Source: Callipepla californica brunnescens (taxonomy: Eukaryota; Chordata; Aves; Galliformes; Odontophoridae). Taken from it: 64,000 nt of DNA. Below, piece by piece: positions 59,237 to 64,000 of the stretch. Position numbers and translations under genes: made by a program. The notes beneath the pieces were generated by a model, which was not told the DNA's origin, made no database searches, and saw only the letters and a program-made list of their open reading frames with translations. How positions within the stretch are numbered: the stretch's first letter is position 1; each line of letters begins with the position of its first letter. The stretch covers positions 372,001 through 436,000 of the forward strand of contig JALIRH010000145.1 of assembly GCA_023055505.1 (NCBI GenBank), read 5' to 3'.

Positions 59237-59822
59237 CACAGCACAGAACCCGGCCCCAAAAGGGCACGAACGGACCCCATAACCCAGCCCTATAATGTCG
59301 ATATCTGACCCCAAAACTCAGCACCAAAATCCTGCAATTCCACCCCAAAATCTCCATTATCAGCCCCAGAATCCGATTATTTCCCCCAAATGTCAGCCCC
59401 AAATCCCATTAGTTCCCCCCTGACCCCACAATTTTCCCCCGACCCCATAATTCCCCCCCATGACCCTATAATTTCCCCCCCAACCCCATCAATTCCCCCC
59501 TGTGACCCCATTACTTCACCTCCTGACCCTGTTACTTCCCCTATTCCCCCCGACCCTATAATTGCCCTAGAACAGCCGCAGGACGATTCCTCGGTGCTGT
59601 TTGAGGTCACATCAGCCCAACCCCATTACTTTCCCCGCGTCCCCATAATTCACCTGTTCCCCCCGTGACCCCATTAATTTTCCCTCTGACCCTATTAGTT
59701 CCCCTGTTCCCCCTCCAACCCTTTAAATTCCCCCTGACCCCATAATTCCCCCTGACCCCATTGCTTTCCTCCCGACCCCATAAATTCCCCCTGACCCCAT
59801 AATTGCTCTATAACAGCCGCAG
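59237..59822 (+). repeat. GACCCCATAATTCCCC minisatellite, intron-like
   Basis: A C-rich irregular repeat of about 16-20 bp (CCCCCTGACCCCATAATTC variants). It includes one partial exon-like copy at 59582-59605 and leads into a second at 59823. Proline-rich frames over it are repeat by-products. Confidence 0.8.
59582..59605 (+). pseudogene. Partial copy of an exon-like segment (unknown gene)
   Basis: After AACAGCCGCAG it encodes DDSSVLFE, then breaks off into unrelated GTCACATCAGCCC. The same first 24 bases (one difference) start the longer segment at 59823. It looks like a truncated duplicate of that exon. Confidence 0.5.
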
Positions 59823-59930
59823 GATGATTCCTCGGTGCTGTTTGAGGACACGTTGTACGCTGACGGATATTCATCGCCACTCAACGTCGCACAGCGCTAC
59901 GTTGTGGCCTGCAGGGACACCAAGAAGAAG
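59823..59930 (+). CDS. Exon-like segment, DDSSVLFEDTLYADGYSS (unknown gene)
   Basis: Preceded by a branch/pyrimidine-like stretch and the acceptor CTATAACAGCCGCAG. It then encodes DDSSVLFEDTLYADGYSS, a PLNVAQRYVVACRD segment and DTKK. Codon-like composition and normal amino acid mix set it apart from the repeats around it. No good GT donor follows directly after the last credible codons (AAGAAGAAGCGACC). A partial copy of its end (GTGGCCTGCAGAGACACCAAG) recurs at about 60048-60070 and a shorter trace near 60165. I do not recognise the protein. It could be a real exon of a duplicated or decayed gene. Confidence 0.45.
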
Positions 59931-60239
59931 CGACCCCGTGTGGCCGTTTTGGGGCCGTTCCAGGATTTGGGTTTTTTGGGGTCATTAGGGCCGATTTACG
60001 GTCACTTTGGGGTCACTCTGGAGCACTTTGGGGTGCAGTGCTGCATCGTGGCCTGCAGAGACACCAAGAAGTGACCCCATAGGGGATTTGATATGGTCCT
60101 TATGGGGTCGTTATAGGGTTTTGGGGTCACTTTGGGGTCATTTTGGGGCCCTTTGGGGCGCAGCGCTTCCAAGAAGTGTTGGAAGTAATCTGGGATATTT
60201 GGGGTCATTTTGCGTCACATCGGGGTCACTTCGGGTCAT
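59931..60239 (+). other. GGGGTCA-rich sequence with exon-end duplicates
   Basis: Repeats of TTTGGGGTCACTTTGGGG-like units, intron-like, carrying the partial exon copy at about 60035-60072. No intact exon. Confidence 0.5.
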
Positions 60240-60520
60240 TGCACGTTGGGGCGTGGCTCGAATGCGAGGCTTAACGTTGGCCATGCCCACTCGCTTCCCA
60301 CTGGCTTCCGGTTTCCCACTTCCAGGCGTGCTTCCGCCTCCTTACCCACAATGCCCCGCTCGCTGCCGGAAATCCGCGCTCCCAGAAGTTTCAGTCCTTT
60401 CCGGTCATCGTGCCTCGTTCCAGTGGCACTGTTCCGCCTCGCTCCCCCACACCCCGCCCTTTCCGCTGCCGATCTGTGCTGTGATTGGCCGAGCTGTGCC
60501 GTGGGGCCGGAAGCGGCCGC
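60240..60520 (+). promoter_or_regulatory. CpG-rich promoter-like region with ETS and CCAAT motifs
   Basis: Several ETS-type CCGGAA/TTCCGG sites (near 60307, 60368, 60400 and 60508) and an inverted CCAAT box (GATTGGCC at 60483-60490) lie within 280 bp, ending at an ATG in a CCGCATGG context. This is the layout of a TATA-less housekeeping promoter. The direction is set by the ATG and the donor that follow. Confidence 0.6.
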
Positions 60521-60553
60521 ATGGTGGAAGCGGAGCTGGAAGCAGAGCACGTG
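60521..60553 (+). CDS. Putative first coding exon (unknown gene)
   Basis: ATG in a strong context, 33 nt encoding MVEAELEAEHV, then GTCAGTG as donor. It is rich in Glu and Ala, helix-like. It ends in phase 0, matching the exon at 61413. It lies directly after the ETS/CCAAT promoter-like region. The gene is not recognised. Confidence 0.5.
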
Positions 60554-60589
60554 GTCAGTGGCAGGGCGGGAGGGGCGGTTATGGGGCCG

Positions 60590-61395
60590 GGGTCAGGTTA
60601 TGGGGTTATGGGGCAGGGATTTGGGGCTGGGGTCGTGGGTGTGGGGTCCAGGCTTGGGGCAGAGCTGTGGGGCAGAGTTGTGGGTCCAGGTGCACTGATT
60701 GGGGCAGAGCTGTTGGATGCGGGGCTGAGCTGTGGGGTGGATCTGTGGGGCAGAGCTGTGGCGGTTGGGGGGCGGAGGTGTGGTGCAGGTATGAGCAGAT
60801 GTGGGGCTCAGATGCAGGGCTGAGCTGCGGGATGTGAGGCTGATCCATGGGGCAGAGCTGTGGAATGTGGGGCTGATCTGTGGGGCAGGTAGGTATGTGG
60901 GGCAGAGCTGTGGGATGTGGGGCAGGTATGTGCAGATTGGGGTTGAGCCGTGGGGCTGAGGTGTGGGATATGGGGCAGCACTATGGGGCTGAGTTGTGGG
61001 GTTGAGCCGTGGGGCAGAGGTGTGGGATGTGGGGCAGATCTGTGGGTCCAGGTGTGGGGTTTGGGGCAGATGTGTGGGGCAGAGCCACAGGGCTGAGCTC
61101 TGGGGCCAGGTGTGGGGTGAGGGGCTGAGCTGTGGTGCAGAGCTGAGGGATGTGGGGCTGAGCTGTGGGTCCAGGTGTGGGGTTTGGGGCAGATGTGTGG
61201 GGCAGAGCCACAGGGCTGAGCTCTGGGGCCAGGTGTGGGATGAGGGGCTGAGCTGTGGGATGTGGGGCTGAGCTGTGTGGCCAGGGGATGAGGGGCAGAG
61301 ATGTGGGGCAAATGTGTGGGATGTGGGGCAGCGCTGTGGGGCTGAGCTGTGGTGTGGATGTTTGGGGTGAAGGTGTGGGGCAGAGTTCTGCCCCA
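60590..61395. repeat. AGCTGTGGGGC minisatellite (11-bp family, opposite strand)
   Basis: An irregular G-rich repeat, AGCTGTGGGGC and GGGATGTGGGGC, inside the putative first intron. Its reverse complement GCCCCACAGCT differs by one base from GCCCCATAGCT, the 11-bp unit at 31206-42862, so it looks like the same family in opposite orientation. Segments of about 125 bp are duplicated (near 61035-61120 and 61165-61250). Pro/His/Ser-rich minus-strand frames across it are by-products. Confidence 0.85.
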
Positions 61396-61412
61396 CAGAG
61401 GTGCTCCCGCAG

Positions 61413-61453
61413 GAGGTGGAGGAGATGCAGTGGCGGCATTCTGAGGGGAATAG
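61413..61453 (+). CDS. Putative second coding exon (unknown gene)
   Basis: Acceptor GTGCTCCCGCAG, then 41 nt encoding EVEEMQWRHSEGN and part of an Arg codon, then a GTCAGTG donor identical to that after the exon at 60521. It reads in phase with that exon, giving a Glu-rich helical N-terminus. After 61453 the sequence returns to minisatellite and I see no third exon. It may be the start of a gene running beyond the array, or a decayed duplicate. Confidence 0.45.
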
Positions 61454-61459
61454 GTCAGT

Positions 61460-61620
61460 GCCCCATTGCTGCCCCACAGCTGCCCCATAGCCACCCCATT
61501 GAGATCCACTGAGATCAGTGGAGACCCCATTGAGATCCGTAGGGACCCCATGGAGATCCATGGTGACCCATGGCTGCCCCGTAGCTGCCCCACATCCGCC
61601 CCATAGCTGGGCGTGGCTTC
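61460..61620. repeat. Short stretch of the 11-bp CTGCCCCATAG minisatellite
   Basis: GCCCCATTGCTGCCCCACAG and similar, in the same orientation as 31206-42862, mixed with GAGATCCATGGTGACCC-type units that grade into the next repeat. Confidence 0.75.
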
Positions 61621-62094
61621 GCTCTGGGCACACCGCCTTCTGCGGGACCCACAGCGACCCACACTGACCCACAGTGACCCACACTGACCCATAGAGACCC
61701 ACAGCGACCCATAGAGACTCACAGCGACCCATAGCGGGACCCACAGCGACCCAACCGACCCACAGCAACCTATAGGGGGAACCACAGCAACCCACAGAGA
61801 CCGATAGCTCACACAGCGACCCACAGTGACCCACAGCAGGACCCACAGCGACCCATAGAGACCCACAGCGACCCATAGAAACACATAGAGACTCATAGTT
61901 ACCCACAGCAACTTATAGAGACCCACAGCGACTCACTGAGACCCACAGTGACCTATAGCTGGACCCACAGACACCCACAGCAACCCAAAGTGACCCACAG
62001 CTTGACCCATAGCGACCCATGCCAGGAACCACAGCGATCCATTGGGACCCATAGCGATCCACAGCGACCCATGGAAAACCACAGGGAGCAAGAG

Positions 62095-62195
62095 GGAGCC
62101 ACAGAGACACAGCGACATCACGTGAGAGCGCCGCCTGGTGTCGTGGAGGGGGAACTGCAGCTCCTTAGGAATCTCCTGGGGCACATAGAGACCAA
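62095..62195. promoter_or_regulatory. Conserved block 1 with CACGTG and CTCF-like core (degenerate)
   Basis: CATCACGTGAGAGCG, then GCCGCCTGGTGTCG (about 62129-62142), GTGGAGGGGGAACTGCAG, and CTCCTTAGGAATCTCCTGGG. The E-box CACGTG is intact. The CTCF-like core has two mismatches compared with block 2. Confidence 0.5.
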
Positions 62196-62879
62196 CAGCG
62201 CCTCATAGCAGGACCCACACTGACCCACAGCGAACCATATTGGGACCCACAGCGTAACCCACAGCGACCCGTAACAGACCACATTGACCCATTGCGACGC
62301 ACTGCAACCCATAGCGACTCCTAGAGGCACAGCGACACACAGCCATCCACAGCAACCCATAGCGACCCAGCCGACCCACAGCAACCTATAGGGGGGCCCA
62401 CAGCGACTCACAGCAACCCACAGAGACCGATTACAACCAATAGTGACCGATAGCGACCCACCGCGACACACAGCGACCCACACCGACCCATAGCAACCCA
62501 CAGTGACCCACAGAGACCCACTGAGACCCATAGAGACCCAAAGCGACCCACAGCGACCCATAGCAGGACCTACAGTGACCCATAGCGTCCCGAAGAGACC
62601 CGTAGCGACTCACTGCGACCCACAATGACCCATAGCTGGACCCACAGACACCCACAGCATGACCCACAGCGACCCATTGCAACCCTTAGCAACATGTAGA
62701 GACTTATAGCGATCCACATCGACCCATAGCGACCCATGGATACACATAGCAAGACCCACAGTGACCCATAGCGTCCCATAGAGACCCGCAGCAAAACGTA
62801 GCAGCCCACAGAGATCGATAGCGACGCATAGTGACCCACAGCGACCCATAGCGCCCAATAGGAAACCACTGATAGCAAT

Positions 62880-62965
62880 AAGGAGCCCTAGAGACCCAGC
62901 GACATTACGTGAGAGCGCCCCCTGGTGGCGTGGAGGGGAACTGCAGCCCCTTAGGGATCCATTGG
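62880..62965. promoter_or_regulatory. Conserved block 2 with full CTCF-like core
   Basis: GCGCCCCCTGGTGGC at 62915-62929 fits the CTCF core in reverse orientation (GYGCCMYCTRSTGG) at every position. The neighbouring E-box is altered (TTACGTGAG). The GGAACTGCAGCCCCTTAGGG tail follows. Factor binding is inference from the motif. Confidence 0.6.
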
Positions 62966-63117
62966 GAACCTTAGAGACCCACAGAGACCCATAGCAGGAC
63001 CCACAGCAAACCAAAGCGATCCATAGCAACCCATAGCGATCCACAGTGACCCACAGTAACCCACAGCGAAGCATATTGGGACCCATAGCGACACATAGCG
63101 CCCAATAGGAAAACACA

Positions 63118-63220
63118 GAGAGCAATAGGAAGCCGTAGAGACACAGCGACATCATGTGAGAGCTCCCTCTGGTGGCGTGAAGGGGAACTGCAGCCCCTTA
63201 GGGATCTCCTGGGGCACGTA
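63118..63220. promoter_or_regulatory. Conserved block 3 with CTCF-like core
   Basis: GCTCCCTCTGGTGGC at 63162-63176, one mismatch from the pattern used for block 2. The E-box position reads CATGTG. The same GGAACTGCAGCCCCTTAGGG tail follows. Confidence 0.55.
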
Positions 63221-63429
63221 GAGACCCATAGCAGGACCCACACCGACCCACAGCGAACCCTATTGGGACCCATAGCGTGACCCACAGCGACCCACAGCAA
63301 CCCATAGAGACTCATAGCAAACCACAGCAACCCACAGTGACCCATAGCGAGACCCACAGCGACCCACAGTGACCCACAGCTTGACCCAAAGCAACCCATG
63401 CCGGGACCCACAGCGACCCATAGAAAACC

Positions 63430-63530
63430 TCAGAGAGCAATAGGAAGGCACAGAGACATCACGTGAGAGCGCCCCCTCCCCTGGTGGCGTGGAGGGGAAC
63501 TGCAGCCCCTTAGGGATCTCCTGGGGCATA
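63430..63530. promoter_or_regulatory. Conserved block 4 with interrupted CTCF-like core
   Basis: ATCACGTGAGAGCGCCCC, then a short CTCC insertion and CCTGGTGGCG (about 63459-63489), then the same tail. The E-box CACGTG is intact. The insertion moves the two halves of the core apart, though CCCCTGGTGGC alone may remain a partial match. Confidence 0.5.
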
Positions 63531-63621
63531 TAGAGACCCACAGCGACCCATAGCAGGACCCACAGTGACCCACAGCAAACCATATTGGGACCCATAGCGG
63601 GACCCAGAGAGACCCACAGAC

Positions 63622-64000
63622 TGTTACAATGAAGGGTCGGGAACCCAGCTTGATGCTAGCTAATGTTCCATTTATTAAGCAACAACTCAAAGCTTAGATA
63701 GACAGAGAAGCAGTGTGTGTTAGGATCTAACTGGGGGAAGCTGCAAGGATCTAATTGAGGGAATTTACACTCCTCAGTGTTAACAGGTCAAGAATATAAA
63801 ACACTCCTAGTCATCTAAACAAACAGTTTCTTATTGCTATCCATTACTGTCTTCTGTTTCTTTTCACTCCTTAGACATGGTTGTCTCAAGCTTATCAGCT
63901 TATCTTTACACAGCCTACGTCCAAGGTTTATGGCCTGATTCCTGCTTAGCTAACAGTTCCGTCTGACTCCCACTTTTGCCATCACCCACTTCTCCCCCTT
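63622..64000 (-). mobile_element. LTR end on the minus strand, running off the window
   Basis: A sharp change from 10-bp repeat to ordinary sequence at TGTTACAATGAAGGG. On minus, AATAAA lies at 63675-63670 about 50 bp before the terminal CATTGTAACA, as expected near an LTR 3' end. The plus-strand flank has no primer-binding site, so this is the outer end of a 3' LTR or a solo LTR. The family was not identified, and the other end lies beyond the window. Confidence 0.65.

Larger units (their letters stand above)
61620..63615. repeat. 10-bp minisatellite, ACCCACAGCG/ACCCATAGCG family
   Basis: About 2 kb of a 10-bp unit (GACCCACAGC, GACCCATAGC). Thirty bases spell a ten-residue peptide on minus (like LWVAVGRYGS) in all frames, which explains the minus-strand frames. 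Four non-repeat blocks of roughly 100 bp interrupt it and are listed separately. Confidence 0.93.

Noticed and set aside
60593..61926. Minus-strand frames of 372 and 437 codons rich in Pro, His, Ser, Leu
   Set aside because: They run over two minisatellites (11-bp inverted family and 10-bp family) and overlap each other in different frames; length comes from lack of stops in the repeats.
61933..63690. Minus-strand frames with repeated GSLWVAVG-type sequence resembling membrane segments
   Set aside because: Translation of the 10-bp repeat; the hydrophobic look is incidental.

Overview
This window is a bird subtelomeric (or similar terminal/heterochromatic) region, probably from a galliform such as chicken. 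The reasons are long degenerate TTAGGG/CCCTAA arrays, a fragment of CR1 (the avian LINE), ERVL-like and gammaretrovirus-like endogenous retroviruses (ERVs), GC-rich CpG islands, and several short-unit minisatellites. There are almost no intact protein-coding genes. Most open reading frames here are by-products of repeats whose unit lengths (6, 8, 10 and 11 bp) leave one or more frames free of stops.

Layout. (1) 1-18660: a tandem array of about 5.1-5.3 kb units built from diverged telomeric repeat: three whole copies and a fourth cut off. Each unit switches strand inside itself (CCCTAA, then TTAGGG, then a short non-telomeric spacer, then CCCTAA). (2) 18661-21180: minus-strand fragment of a gammaretrovirus-like ERV (5' LTR, a tRNA-His type primer site, gag, protease, start of RT) embedded in telomere-like DNA, which resumes as CCCTAA repeats at 21251-22625. 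(3) 22626-26274: a duplicated, intron-containing piece of the nuclear export receptor gene XPO1 on the minus strand. Four exons keep their reading phases and splice sites, but one has an in-frame stop and the rest of the gene is absent. (4) 26275-31205: a CR1 fragment interrupted by an ERVL-like provirus (5' LTR, gag, broken pol) that is cut off in RNase H. (5) 31206-42867: an 11-bp CTGCCCCATAG minisatellite enclosing an isolated CpG island with an exon-like segment at 36740-37560. (6) 42868-48597: an 8-bp TGACATTC minisatellite with two clean solo-LTR insertions. (7) 48598-57600: irregular TTAGGG-variant array. (8) 57600-59236: a diverged fifth copy of part of the 5-kb unit, carrying a solo LTR of the same family as the ERVL-like provirus. 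(9) 59237-61620: exon-like fragments, a second CpG-rich promoter-like region and two in-phase small exons of an unrecognised gene. (10) 61620-63615: a 10-bp minisatellite with four copies of a conserved block containing an E-box-like site and a CTCF-like core. (11) 63622-64000: one end of another LTR on the minus strand.

The genes do not form a pathway. The window records subtelomeric patchwork: segmental duplication, array homogenisation and retroelement insertion. The features most worth following up are the strand-switching unit, the XPO1-derived duplication, the repeated CTCF-like blocks, and the two small CpG-island starts placed among minisatellites. Family assignments rest on reading motifs by eye and on memory of the families; no database search was possible.
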